A stretch of DNA of 64,000 bases. It comes from Dentipellis sp. KUC8613. Taxonomy: Eukaryota; Basidiomycota; Agaricomycetes; Russulales; Hericiaceae. Positions 1-10,762 of this stretch are shown here, one piece after another. Each line of letters starts with the position of its first letter. Within the stretch, counting starts at the first letter, position 1. The notes under the pieces were generated by a model that did not search any database, was not told the origin of the DNA, and saw nothing but the letters and a program-made list of their open reading frames with translations. The stretch covers positions 602,499 through 666,498 of the forward strand of contig NSJX01000007.1 in assembly GCA_002286715.1 (NCBI GenBank), in the 5' to 3' direction. Both the position numbers and the translations under genes were made by a program.

Positions 1-1099
1 TCCAGCGTCGAAGTACTCCCATGCCGCTGTTTGGCCTCTTCTGCCCGGCTACCAGCGTGCCGATGGCAAGCGCTCCTACCCACTCGCAGCAATGGTAGCC
101 AACCTCGCGAAGCCCACTCCCGATCGCCCTGCGCTCATGCGCCACGATGATGTTGTCACGTTCTTCCACGAAATGGGACATGTCTTCCACGGCCTGCTCA
201 GCCGAACAAAATTTGCTCGATTCCACGGAACGAGGTGAGTGTCATGCTTCTATAATTGTCCGCGCGGACGAACACTCATCGGCGGTTGTCTGGTAGCGTT
301 GCACGCGACTTTGTCGAAGCACCCTCGCAGATGCTGGAGAACTGGTGCTGGGAGCCGCGAGTGCTCGAGAAGATGTCCAGCCATTACGAGACGAAGCAGC
401 CGCTTTCGGCCGAGCTCATCGACAAGATCGTCAAAAGGTGTGTATTCGCCTGCTGTGTAACTGGATGTGCTTCATTCAACGTGTGCATTGCAGTCGCTAC
501 GTCAATGTTGGGCTGTTCTATCTTCGTCAACTGTTCTTCGCCAAGTTCGACCTCAAAGTTCACACCGATCAGGGTGAGCTGGGAAATGTTTTTCTGGTCT
601 ACTACAGTGCTGACTCCCTGCAGATGCCACGGACTACACGGCGCTCTGGAATAACCTCCGCACGGCGATCTCACTCGTGAAGGGTGGAAAGCAGGGCCCT
701 GGGCAGGGCAGCTTCGGGCACATCGTCGGCGGGTACGATGCCGGATACTACGGGTATGTAACTTCATTCTTGGTGGACACGTCCCCGCGCATGTTGACGA
801 GTTCCGGATGGTCTTAGCTACACGTACTCGCTTGTCTTCGCCGCGGACATGTACGCGACGGTGTTCAAGAAGGACCCACTGGATCCGAAGCTTGGCCAGC
901 GCTACCGCGACAGCATCCTCCAGCCGGGCGGAAGCAGGGAGGAGCTCGACTCGCTGAAGGTGCGCCCGCTTCGCGCGCATACGACTCGTGACCCGCATCT
1001 GACCCATGTTTGCCGCAGGAATTCCTGGGCCGTCTGCCGAACTCGGACGCGTTCACGAGGGAGTTGTTCGGGAGTGCACCATCGAGCGCAAGTCTGTGA
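1..1099 (+). CDS. PRD1: Thimet/saccharolysin-type M3 metallopeptidase, 3' part
   Basis: This is the C-terminal part of a zinc oligopeptidase that degrades short peptides in the cytosol or mitochondrial intermembrane space; the 5' end lies outside the window. The M3 zinc motif HEMGH is read near 170-185 in the context VTFFHEMGHVFHGLLS. Downstream exons give VARDFVEAPSQMLENWCW, then SRYVNVGLFYLRQLFFAKFD, then FGHIVGGYDAGYYGYTYSLV, all characteristic blocks of thimet oligopeptidase/saccharolysin rather than mitochondrial intermediate peptidase. The block after the zinc helix supplies the third zinc ligand (E in DFVEAPSQ). At least four short introns interrupt it (for example donors near 235 and 437). 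The last exon ends in FGSAPSSASL followed by TGA at 1097-1099. No break or missing active-site residue is visible. Assignment to the family is firm; the choice between the M3 subtypes is by similarity. Confidence 0.9.
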
Positions 1100-1713
1100 G
1101 AGGCGTCACGGTAGTAGGATGTGTAGAAAGTCAACTGCATTTCTGTATATAAGCACACGCAAGCACAGTTCATCAAGCGGTGTGGTTCCTGTGTAAGGTT
1201 AAGGCCCGTTTGGAGAGATCGCCGGCGGAGTGGCTTCTCGCGGTGGCCGTGTCGTGTGACTAACTGTGGGTGGCCCTGATGTGCAGTTAGAGCGGGACCG
1301 CGGACAGCTGTGCGGTGGAGGCTAGGACAGAAAGACGGAGGTCAGGAGAGAGTCGGAGGACTCGGGGGGAAGTGGAGAGTCGCGTGCTGTGGCTGAGGGC
1401 TTGGCGGGGAGACGCAGCTGAGCGGCGGCAGCACTCTCTTTCCGCTACCACACCGTCAGTCAGTCACAAAAACATATTGTGCAACCCAGGCACCGGCAAT
1501 GGACGAGGTAAGTTGCGGGTCTCGACTGATGGTAGCGCTTACTGAAGCGTTCACAGGACGAGTTTGTGAGTCCTTTTCCGCGGTCTCTGAAGCTGCCAAG
1601 CATTCTCGCGCTCATCTTCGTTGCTGTGCGACCCCGCGCGCTCGTCTCCCTTACGTAGCTCTCCCCGACTTATCACGCTCGCTCGCAGGTGAGCATCTCT
1701 AGTCCTTGCCTTC
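1100..1713. other. Intergenic region and leader of the stress-protein gene
   Basis: There is no convincing gene here. The right part is the probable promoter and 5' leader of the next gene. An upstream ATG at 1499 is followed two codons later by a GTAAGT donor-like site, and CAG acceptors occur near 1557 and 1689, so the leader may be spliced. I could not join these pieces in frame with the ATG at 1714. Confidence 0.4.
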
Positions 1714-3854
1714 ATGCTCTCCAAGGACAAGTCCTCTGGCTCTCGTCGCCTCGGCTGGCGCACCCGCCATTCCGCATCGTCTTCCAAAGACGCAACCTCT
1801 CCGCTGGTCCCTCCCAAGGAGGGCGAGGAGCTCACCAGCTACACGAACACCTCACACCACTCATCCGCCGCCAGCTTGTCCTCACCCTCTACCACCAATG
1901 TCGCCACCGTCTCCTCATCCAACAACTCATCGCCCAATTCCTCCCGCCCCACCACTCCCCTCTTCTCCGCACGCTGGTCCAGTCCTAACATACTGACGAA
2001 ACCTCTCCAGTCTGAATCCCAGAATGCACAATCGCTCACCACTGCTCTCGAACGCACCCAGAGCAAATCAGACACTAACGTCGGCAAGTTCCCGAGTGCC
2101 CCTGCCCCGGAGCTCACCGCACGGAGCTCCGGCTCCTTTGGGCGCATGTCCTTCAGCTCGATGATGGGCGGCCTGTCCGCGCTCTCCCTCACCCGCAGCA
2201 GCGAGGACAAAGACAAGGACAAGAAGGAAGAACGTGGCCGCTCACTGTCGCTCAGCAGAAGCAAGGAACGCGCACGCTCGTCCTCCACTGCGTCACAGGC
2301 CATGGGCGACGACAATAGCAGCTTCCGATCGCGCAGCAGCTCTCCCTTCCGCATGCGCCGGCGCGCACGCGACCCCTCCCCCGCCGTCGGCGCGCTCACG
2401 CACTCCGATGTCGAGTCCGACACCGAGCCCTCGCGCATGCGCGTGCGCAACGCCTATGCGGCCTCCGATGACGAGTCACAGGACGGCGGCGAGTCGGAGG
2501 AAGAGTCGGATGAGGAAGAGTGGAGCGACGTCGACCAGTTCGATCCCGTCACCGAGCGCAATACCGAGCGCAACGCCCTCGTCGTCCCGCAGGACATGCC
2601 CGATGCGGACGGCGAGATCATCGATCCCACTGGCGAGGGCGTGAATGTCGTCATCCCGCCCGAGCCCTACTTCCCCACCACCCTCAACCAGACGAGGGGC
2701 CGGAACCCGCGACGCCGCAAGTCCACGCGGCACGAGCCACTCCCGTTGCATACGTCCCGCCCTGTCTTCATGCGCGATCGATGCGCGATTACCATCACGC
2801 ATGGCGATCCCGAGAAAGCTGTTTCAGAGGGCCGGAGGACGCGCAAGTACGTGGTGGCGAGCGACTTGAGCGACGAGAGTAGGTATGCGGTCGAGTGGGG
2901 CATTGGAACGGTGCTGAGGGACGGAGACGAGATGTGCGTCATTATATGGTCTTCCTGGCCCCTGTGACTAAAAATATCACAGGCTCGTTGTGCATGTTGT
3001 CGAGAACGAAAGCAAGGGTGGGTCAGCTTGCTTTGTTGGTTTTGTCGCGTGCTCATCTGCCTTTGTAGTTGACCCGCCGGTGCCTAATGCGGCTGACCGT
3101 GCTGCGAAGCTTCGATCGCAGCAAGAGGTGTGTTGTGATCTCCGGATGGAATAGCCTGTGCTCATGTTGTGTGAGTCTAGCGGCAAGGTCTTGCATACAT
3201 CCTCTGCCGCCAAGTGACCAGCCTTTTGCAACGGACGCGGCTGAATGTCACCATCATCTGTGAGGCATGGCATGCGAAGAACGCGCGACACATGCTGCTG
3301 GGTGAGTATGCGCGCCTTCATATGCGGATCTCGTCAATAACGCATGTCACAGACATCGTCGACCATATCGAGCCCGTCATGCTGATTGTCGGCTCCCGTG
3401 GTCTTGGCCAGCTAAAGGGGTACGCATGGAGAACGCTGTAATGTGTTCTTAGTCACTCATATATCACTGTCTCCAGAATCCTTCTCGGATCGACGTCACA
3501 CTACCTCATCCAGGTGAGCCACCAGTCTTCCTCAGCCGTATTCCATCGGCACTTACACTTGTGCTCGCGTAGAAATGCTCGGTCCCCGTCATGGTCGCCC
3601 GCCGCCGCCTCAAGCGTCCCCCTCGCCGTTCGGCGCACCTCGCGAAACACCGCGCGCGCGTCTCGCTCGCCGAAGCCGCCGGCATCGAGCGTGTCACCCC
3701 GCGTGTCGACGAAGACGTCGCGAACATGCGCAGCGAGATCGAGCGTGACGAGCAACGCGAGACCGGCGGGATCGGCGTGCAGTTCGAGGGCGAGGCGGAC
3801 GAGGAGGATGAGGGCGAAGACAAGGCGCTCGGGCAGAAGGTCGCGGGCGACTAG
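1714..3854 (+). CDS. Universal stress protein (UspA) domain protein with long disordered N-terminus
   Basis: The C-terminal half is a UspA/nucleotide-binding alpha-beta fold. The first strand reads RKYVVASDLSDESRYAVEWG (about residue 380). Later exons give VVHVVENES, LNVTIICEAWHAKNARHML, then IEPVMLIVGSRGLGQLKG and ILLGSTSHYLIQ, and finally KCSVPVMVARRR. The G-x(2)-G-x(n)-G-S ATP-binding pattern typical of Usp proteins is present (GSRGLGQ, LLGSTSHY). The first 370 or so residues are Ser/Thr/Pro-rich with acidic and basic patches (for example EESDEEEWSD) and look disordered. A basic/acidic tail follows the Usp domain. Introns lie near 2934-2980, 3016-3068, 3130-3190, 3302-3352, 3420-3477 and 3513-3571. 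The start at 1714 opens a long uninterrupted first exon. Function is inferred only as stress-related nucleotide binding; the substrate is unknown. Confidence 0.85.
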
Positions 3855-4909
3855 GCCAGCGCTTCCGAAGCAACAATTCCAAGTATGAGTGCGCGTGAAG
3901 TCAGGCAGGATGGACAGGGTAAACGTAAACTGCAATTTCTTTTTAATTTCACATCCACAGGTTTTTGTCGCGAAGGGTGTGGGATATCCCAAGTGGTTGA
4001 CTGTAGTGTAGATGCGTCCGTGTCTGGCGCGATGAGGTGTGCGTCGTTTTGAATCCCCTCTCCCTTTTGATCTCTTTAATCATCCCATTCAACTTGTGTG
4101 TTATATTGTCAGTCTGGGTCGATTAGAAGAACTACCTTAGTTGAAACAAACTAGCTTGTGGATGTCTGAACGTTGAACGCCAGACGTTGAATTTTGATAG
4201 AGTTGTTACCTCTCGCACAGTGTGTGGAACCGAGGATAATGAGCAACCACGCAACTGGAGGCACCATTGATACACTCGCCCAGCAAGTTTGGTGTCAAAC
4301 TAGGTGAATAGAAATCATGGGTAAATTTATTGAACGAACTGAAACGCGAGGATTGTCAATACAAGAAGGACATGTCCCATTTCTAGGAGACCGTATACAG
4401 TGGTACGAATATAACAACCCTGACGACGACCAAGCTAGAGTCATCACGACAGGGCGATACCAAACTCTGCTAGTACTATAGATCGGCGCGAGCTGCCTCG
4501 CTGGTACGTCCTTGCCGACGTCCCGACCTTCTTTTCCTTTTGTGATTCCTTTATAGGCACGATATCGAGACGATCCCCAGCACACAAGCTAGGTCGGCTT
4601 GGAGAATTGACATGTAGGGCTGTTACTAGATACTAATTAAAACCTGCAGGTACCAGTGAGACGTATTTTTGCGAGTACACTTTATGTTATACAGTCAACA
4701 TCGTTGGCTGTAGAGTGTTCTCTTCGCACCTTATCTCCCTTGTCTCCCTAGAAGTGCATGTCACTTCCAGTTCAAGTGAGAATGCGTGATGTAGCTTTGT
4801 TATGTGAGCTTGGAGTGTGTAGTCATTGCGACTATTAGATGAACCGTGATTATAGAGTGTGGATGTAACTAGTCTACTGCGCAGGGGGGTTGGTATCACG
4901 AGGATCGAT
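3855..4909. other. Intergenic, between two convergent genes
   Basis: About 1 kb between the 3' ends of the stress-protein gene and PET127. It is AT-richer than the flanking exons and holds the 3' UTRs. I see no gene, tRNA or repeat here. Confidence 0.5.
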
Positions 4910-7670
4910 CTATCGACGCTTGGAGGCGGGCCACGAATCGACGTCGCGGTCGGTTCCCTTGTCATCGGTAGCAGGCTTGGGATAGGACACTCCATCTTCT
5001 CTAGCCCTTAGCCGCTCCGCATCAGCAAAGCCCACCTTCGACTCGCCCACCTGCAGCCCCTCCGCCCCAATACCCCCCGCCTCCAGACCAATGGCCGCAT
5101 CTGCGCCTGCGGATGACTCCTTACGCTCGCCCGCGGCCAGATACGGCTCACCCCATACGACCTTGGGACGCTCGCGCTCGTCCAGCATGGCTCGTTCCGT
5201 CTCTTCCCGCCCCGCCTGCGCGAGCTGGCGCAACCGCATGACGTTTCCGCGCGCCGGGCGCCATAGGCGGGGGTCAAATGCGACATCCGACGTCCGATTC
5301 TTGTCGAAGGACAGGTCCGCCCAGCGCGCCTCCATCGCGTCGAGTGAGATGCCCGTTGGCAGACTGTACGAGCGGAATTGGCGCTCTTTGATACTGAGGA
5401 GCCGCGCGCGGATGTCGTCTTGCGAGAGGATGGGTGTCGAGATTGAATAAAGTGACACCCCTGGTTCGTGAGGATGAGTCAGTGTTATTATAAAAACCGC
5501 GGTAGGAGAATGGGGGCGTACAGGCGCCGATGTCGCTGCCAACGGCTTCAGCGCCGGGCACAGAAACGCCGTCGAGGAAGTTCTCGACTGTCACGTCGAG
5601 TTGCACGACTGGTGTGGGACCCTCTCTCGTCTCGTTCCAGATCTCAGGCTGAATGAAGGCATTGAGGGTGTTTTCTCCATCCCGCTTATCCATGGTCAGC
5701 TTCAGCGACTGGAGAGCAATTAGCACAGAGGTCGGTTCGAGAGATGTCAGAAACTTACTTGGCTCGGGAAAAGTGTGATGGCTTCGCTTAGAATGGCTTC
5801 GAGGAGGGGCACGCATTTCTCGAAAACACGGTCGCCACGACCTGCTGCACCGAAGAGGCACTCATCCATCTCATCTAGTGGGATGTATTGAAAGCCGAAA
5901 ATGCGGTTCGTGCTGTGGTACGCGACAAAAACCCCATCCATATTCCCGATTCGCGCCTGGAAACTAGCACAGACTAGTCAACAAGAAGGTACGTCGAATG
6001 GAGGTCGATGACAGACCTGTATTTCAGGAACGCAGAACGGATGAGGTCGTAGTACTCTTTCTCAAAGCTCTCGAGCGGGCCGTGCAGTTTGCGGATCAAG
6101 TACCCTGAGTTCTCCTCGTAATTCATAACGTCCATGCGAATGGGGAACACAGCGCGGGTTTTGATGTCGAACACGCCTGTCCCTGGCACGCGTGGATCAT
6201 GACAATCAAGTTGGGACCGCATAACGAACTTTTCCGACTGTGGTGCCCGTTAGTAGGGCCGTGAATGAAAGCAACTCATGACAGTAGGCACATACTTTGG
6301 AGAAACGGTATGCCTCACGCTCCGGAATCTTTGTGAGATCAAGCGGGTCATCCGAGGCGTACAGCAATCGTGAAAACTGCTCCTGCGGCATTGTCAAGAA
6401 TTTTTCCAGCATTGTCCCGAGCCAAGTCAGCACATTTCGATCGGCGAGGTCTGTCTCCTTCTTGTCAGAGTCGATAGCATAAACACCATCGTTGTGCTTG
6501 AGGACAACAGAGGTAGGCATCCTCTGCCCGGGCGTAAACCCTTTGGGCTAAACCGAAATCAACAGTTGAAGGAATGGTACTGCCATATGATCAGCAGGTA
6601 TACACACACCTCATGCTGGAAGTGCTGGCTGATGTTTGCAGTGTTGACGTGGCGGTCCCTGGACAGGAGAAAATAAACATGGCTCAGCAGCCCAGTCAAC
6701 GAAGATGTTGATCCTGCAAATGTTCTGTCTTCACGTTTCGCCAGCGTCCATAGATCCTGCTCTATCATAAGATGCTGCTTGAGTGGAGACTAATGGGACT
6801 TACCTGATCTCGAGAGCTGCTCACGAAGGTACCGACGCGCTCAAATGAGAAGTCGTTTACGGAAGGCACGTTCTCTAGCCATGTCGGGAAGTTGTATACG
6901 CGCGAACGCGGATCCTGGAACCAATACACGCCAGGACTATTGGAAGTTCAGCAAGTGGAGACTCAGGCCGACAGTCGATGGCCTACTTACTTGAAAAGGA
7001 CGCGATCGAGACCATGCGCGAGCCGTGCGATGGGTTGTTGGGGGAATGGTGGTTCAAGATCTGGTCGGCATTACTTATGCGTGAGATATAAAAGAATGTT
7101 ACATGCACAGCACGTACCTTCCAATACTGGCCGCCCTTTTGATTCTAATACACCGTCAACGCGTCTCGTGTATTTGATTGCTTGCGGTAAGTGAGGAGGG
7201 CTCTCTCTATCGCGATATGACTGAGTTTCATGGCTGTTTGGCTGACCTAGCGTTGAGAACATTTACTTGATATTCGAGGATATGCATTTAGAATCAGAAG
7301 ACGGACCAGAAGTTGAATCTTCTATAACTAGTGAGTCGGGTAATTGCTGGTAAGACGAGAAATCTTGCGATTTCAACTCATTTTCCAAGTTATTAAGGAC
7401 AGACAACGCAGATGCAAAGGAATTAGGATGATAGTCATGATTTATTCGTGGGGCGGGTCCTGGACGGACGCCGCTGTCCGACTCGGCCAGCGGATCCGTA
7501 GGGAGAGGTAAAATTGGATGTCTGTGGGCATTAGAAGAGCTGTGGGATGGGTCGGATGGGACATGTGTCGAAGATTTTCTTGACCCGTGTCGACTGTGGC
7601 ATTTGGGAGAAAAGCAAGGTCGAGGACGGACGCGGGCGAGGCAGTGGAGGTGGTCGACGCGCAGGACCAT
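4910..7670 (-). CDS. PET127: PET127-family mitochondrial membrane protein
   Basis: Pet127 is a mitochondrial inner-membrane-associated protein needed for 5' processing and stability of mitochondrial RNAs in yeast; the family core is a restriction-nuclease-like fold. Exons read in order give PQQPIARLAHGLDRVLF, then PGVYWFQDPRSRVYNFP, STSSLTGLLSHVYFLLSRDR, SDDPLDLTKIPEREAYRFSK, RSQLDCHDPRVPGTGVFDIK, the charged-rich block ESFEKEYYDLIRSAFLKYR, then the C-terminal GNMDGVFVAYHSTNRIFGFQ. FDIKTR resembles the acidic-x-Lys signature of PD-(D/E)XK enzymes. Introns are numerous, including one with its acceptor near 7214 and one between about 7118 and 7055. The C-terminus ends SWPASKRR with its stop at 4910-4912. 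The start is uncertain: 7670 opens a low-complexity N-terminal stretch, and an alternative start near 7731 in another frame would need one extra intron. A mitochondrial presequence is expected but not clearly visible. Confidence 0.85.
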
Positions 7671-7775
7671 CGCACATGGTCAACGCGTTTGAGCGCCCAA
7701 TGAGCCAGAGCAGATCGGACCCTAACCTCATTCCCCTTTGCTTCCCCTCCTTACCCTCACTTTCGCGTTACCCCC

Positions 7776-8890
7776 ATGTCTTCTCTCTTTACTTCCTTTT
7801 TCTCGTGGCTTACAAGGTCTGTGTACTTGTGCTTCACCTTTATGGATGCTTATACTCCCACCTAGCCTTTTCTTCTCGAAAACCGCTGAGATATCGGTCG
7901 TGGGCCTGCAGGTACGGTAATCCTACGTCATTTCAACGCTTTAGCGTCCTGACAACCGATGAAGGCCTCCGGAAAGACTTCCTTTGTTAATGTCATCGGT
8001 TCTGGACAGGTTTGTTTCGTTTCCTCTGTTACTTGTTTTCTCCAATTAATCTTTTTGTAGTGGAGTGAGGATGTAGTCCCGACTGTCGCCTTCAACCTTC
8101 GTAAAGTGAGAAAGGGGAATGTTACCCTCAAGATTTGGGATGTTGCTGGTATGTGCGGCCCTCGCCATAGAGCCCTGCGCTTGTTTTGATGTGACATTAG
8201 GACAACCGAAATTCCGGTCTATGTGGGAGAGATATTGCAATGGCGTTGATGCAGTCGTGTAAGTTCAACTCCTGTATCCCTGGCCTCATACTTACCTTTG
8301 CTTAAGGTTTGTGGTAGACTCGACAGATGTAAGTGATCCACACCCGTCTGTATCTGCAGCGACTGATCCATGAGGCATAGCACGATAAATTCGAGACGGC
8401 ACGATTCGAATTGCATTCCTTGCTGAATCAACCTAGCCTTGCCGGCGTACCGCTGCTGGTCGTACGTCGACTCGCTCTCGACCCCTCTGTCTAAGCTCAT
8501 ATCGGCTGTAGCTGGGAAATAAGAACGATCTCGAGGAGCATGCTCCAGTCAACGAGCTCATTCGAGCATTGTAAGTACCTGCATTAGTTCGCGAGGCCGA
8601 TAACTGAAACGACGCGTGTAGGGAGCTCGATAAGATAACCGGGAGACCTGTTTCAGTAAGTGAATGTTTATGTTGCAAATTTTTGTGTTCTCAATTTCCC
8701 TTTTCTGCAGTGTTATTCGGTACGCTTGCGAATATCCTGGTACCGATCGAAATACTGACCCACGAATCACAGTGCTCTATGAAGAGCCAACACAACCTGT
8801 GAGTGACTTAATTACGCTCGTTTAGTCTGTCTTACTAACAGCGCTTGCAGAGATATCGTTATGCAATGGTTGGCGGGTCGTGGCCACTAA
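7776..8890 (+). CDS. ARL8: ARL8-type Arf-like small GTPase
   Basis: Small GTPase of the Arl8 branch, which in animals positions lysosomes and is found on the vacuole/lysosome surface. The start at 7776 gives [13 protein letters not shown], the Arl8-type amphipathic N-terminus in place of the myristoylated glycine of Arf. Spliced motifs are P-loop [15 protein letters not shown], switch [12 protein letters not shown] with the effector threonine, G3 [18 protein letters not shown]4 LVLGNKNDL and G5-like [11 protein letters not shown]. Against human Arl8 the FRSMWERYC block is identical. The G3 motif here is DVAGQ against DIGGQ in animals. At least seven introns of about 50-60 nt cut a protein of roughly 190 residues. 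It ends WLAGRGH with TAA at 8888-8890. The 3' end faces RPN13 only 163 bp away. The first N-terminal splice (near 7818) is by eye. Confidence 0.92.
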
Positions 8891-9053
8891 GTACACACGG
8901 ACACTGGAACAATATCTCGTTTGGATTACTCATTTGTATCATCACTGTGACTCGCACCACTTCTCTCATATCGGAAACCCGGAGTCCATAACATATACAT
9001 ACCCTGGGCAACCAATGGAAATTATGTTCACGGAATCCATCTTAGCTGTAGAA

Positions 9054-10192
9054 TCAATCGGTATCCATACTTTCACCACCTTCCCTTCTAGCCTGCTCCG
9101 CGATGGCTCTCAAGAATGCTTCCGCACCCGTCCCCGCTTCTTCTGGAAGCCCTAACTGTCTCACGAGGCCGGCAAGCATCCCGGTGCGCAGCGCACGGTC
9201 GAAGGTCACGACTGCACTTCGAAACTGCGGAGATGCAATGATGTCAGAAAGAACTTCTGCCGACGGCGGATTGGGGAGATCGGGTGGAAGTTGGGGGAAG
9301 AGAGAAGGTATAAGGTCGGGGTGGGACGTGAAGAGAGGCGTGAGGACCGCTGGAGTGAGAATGTCCGTCAGGGACAACTCCGGTTCTAATCGTAGCATTG
9401 GTCATTGGATAGAGCTTTTGTGATAAAGTGTGTAAACGTACCTGGGGCCGCTGCGCCACCAGACATCTGGTTCACTAGAGAACGAAGCTGGTCAAGTTGT
9501 TCCTGACTGGGTTGTCCAGCTGGAGCACTTGTCGGGCTAATAAAAACATGTAAATGAGCTCCGAACTCCAAGCGAGCTAACGGAACGCGTACGCGGCCTG
9601 AGAGGACGTGGATGCTTCGGGCTGACTGCTCGAAGGGCGAGTATTCCACACGGGGATGTATCCTGGGATCTCGAGGATCTTGTTTATGTGGTAGATGAAC
9701 TCCTCGTCGCGCTGAGATGATGCATCCTGAGAACCATTGGTAGGTCAGCCAACGATGCAATTCGCTTCACTGCAAACACTTTGATTTACCTGCATCCAGA
9801 ACTGAGTGGTAGTGCATTAGTGTGAGTATAGAGATAAAGCTTGCAGTCGACATACGAAATGCCTTTGATTGGACGACGAGAACTTGAGGACATACACGCG
9901 TCCATCCGACTGAGGAACGCGCACGAACGATGCGTCAGTTGGGAATAGAATCAAGTCCTACACAGTTCAACATGTCATTTGGTACACCCCGCATACATAT
10001 GCATTTCTTCCGCACCTCATCAGCTTGGTTCGTCGTTCGGTTCTTCCACAAGAAATGCAGGAGCTCGTCTTCGCCTCGTTCGATTATGATGGCCCCTTTA
10101 GTGGGGTCTGGCACGACAGTATTCGTGCCATCTGTGCGAAAAGCACGACCCGCCTTGAATGCGAGGATAGTGTCGTCAGATGTCAAGGACAT
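9054..10192 (-). CDS. RPN13: Proteasome ubiquitin receptor Rpn13 (ADRM1)
   Basis: Subunit of the 19S regulatory particle that binds ubiquitin through its Pru domain and recruits the deubiquitinase UCH37 where present. The Pru domain is read across exons as FKAGRAFR, GAIIIERGEDELLHFLWKNR, DLILFPTDASFVRVPQSDGR, VYVLKFSSSNQRHFFWMQDA and RDEEFIYHINKILEIPG, an almost complete match to the ADRM1 pattern including VYVLKF and FFWMQ. A Ser/Gln linker follows, then a DEUBAD domain: LSLTDILTPAVLTPLFTSHP and IIASPQFRSAVVTFDRALRT. The protein ends GESMDTD with its stop at 9054-9056. The start at 10190-10192 gives MSLTSDDTILAFKAG; the longer open frame upstream lacks family similarity and overlaps the promoter shared with the SCOC gene. 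The presence of the DEUBAD domain suggests a UCH37-type partner in this fungus. Confidence 0.93.
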
Positions 10193-10387
10193 GATGAAGA
10201 TAAAGAGAAGGTATAGGCGGGCGAGAGGAAAGGGTGTTCGAGCGAGGATGTCGCGGTCTGCGCGACGACGCGTCAGTTCCAATGTGGCGTCGCGGCCCGG
10301 ACATCGCCTCCAGCGCCAACCCGGGAGAGGGCTTCGTAGCCCTGCCAGTGCGGGGCTTGTTTCGTACCCACATCGACGACACCGACA
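10193..10387. promoter_or_regulatory. Shared promoter between RPN13 and SCOC-type gene
   Basis: The two ATGs diverge with only 195 bp between them, so one short region must serve both directions. No TATA box is obvious, which fits a housekeeping bidirectional promoter. This is inference from gene arrangement only. Confidence 0.5.
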
Positions 10388-10762
10388 ATGTCGTTCCCCA
10401 ACTTTGACGATGGCTCTGGATGGGCTGCCCCGCTCCAGTCGACGTCTGGTGATATCGTGAAAGATGCCATGAGGAAGGAGCAGATAATTAGGTAGGTCCA
10501 ACGGTCTGCTATTTCCGTCGTGTCCTCATAGTTCTCTCGTCCATTAGGGAAATTACTGCGGCTCAGGAGGACCTCAAAGGTGAGGCCGGCACTCGTGGGA
10601 TGTGCCATCTGCTCTTCTGAAAATTATTTGACTGACGCATGGACAGTCCTTCTGGAGCGCGTGAAGGCAGTAGAAACCGACGTCGATAAGCTCTCGTCTG
10701 GAAACGCGACGCTGCAGATGTACATCGACAACTTGACCATGCAGATGGCGAAACGCCGGTGA
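10388..10762 (+). CDS. Short coiled-coil protein (SCOC/SLO1 family)
   Basis: A small protein of about 83 residues built from three exons. Exon 1 is MSFPNFDDGSGWAAPLQS through MRKEQIIR, with a donor near 10492. A 30 nt middle exon gives EITAAQEDLK. The last exon gives VLLERVKAVETDVDKLSSGN and ATLQMYIDNLTMQMAKRR with TGA at 10760-10762. The C-terminal heptad pattern (L-x3-V-x2-V-x3-V-x2-L, then L-x2-YIDNL) matches the short coiled-coil family that includes human SCOC and yeast Slo1. These bind Arl-family GTPases at the Golgi (Arl1 for SCOC, Arl3 for Slo1). An ARL8 gene lies about 1.5 kb away on the other side of RPN13. The gene is easily missed because each exon is short. Confidence 0.82.

Noticed and set aside
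384..1007. Long minus-strand frame opposite the M3 peptidase
   Set aside because: It is the antisense shadow of conserved peptidase exons and has no family similarity.
9935..10501. Longer N-terminus for RPN13 from 10501
   Set aside because: The first 103 residues lack Rpn13 similarity, overlap the first exon of the SCOC gene, and the family start MSLTSDD lies at 10192.
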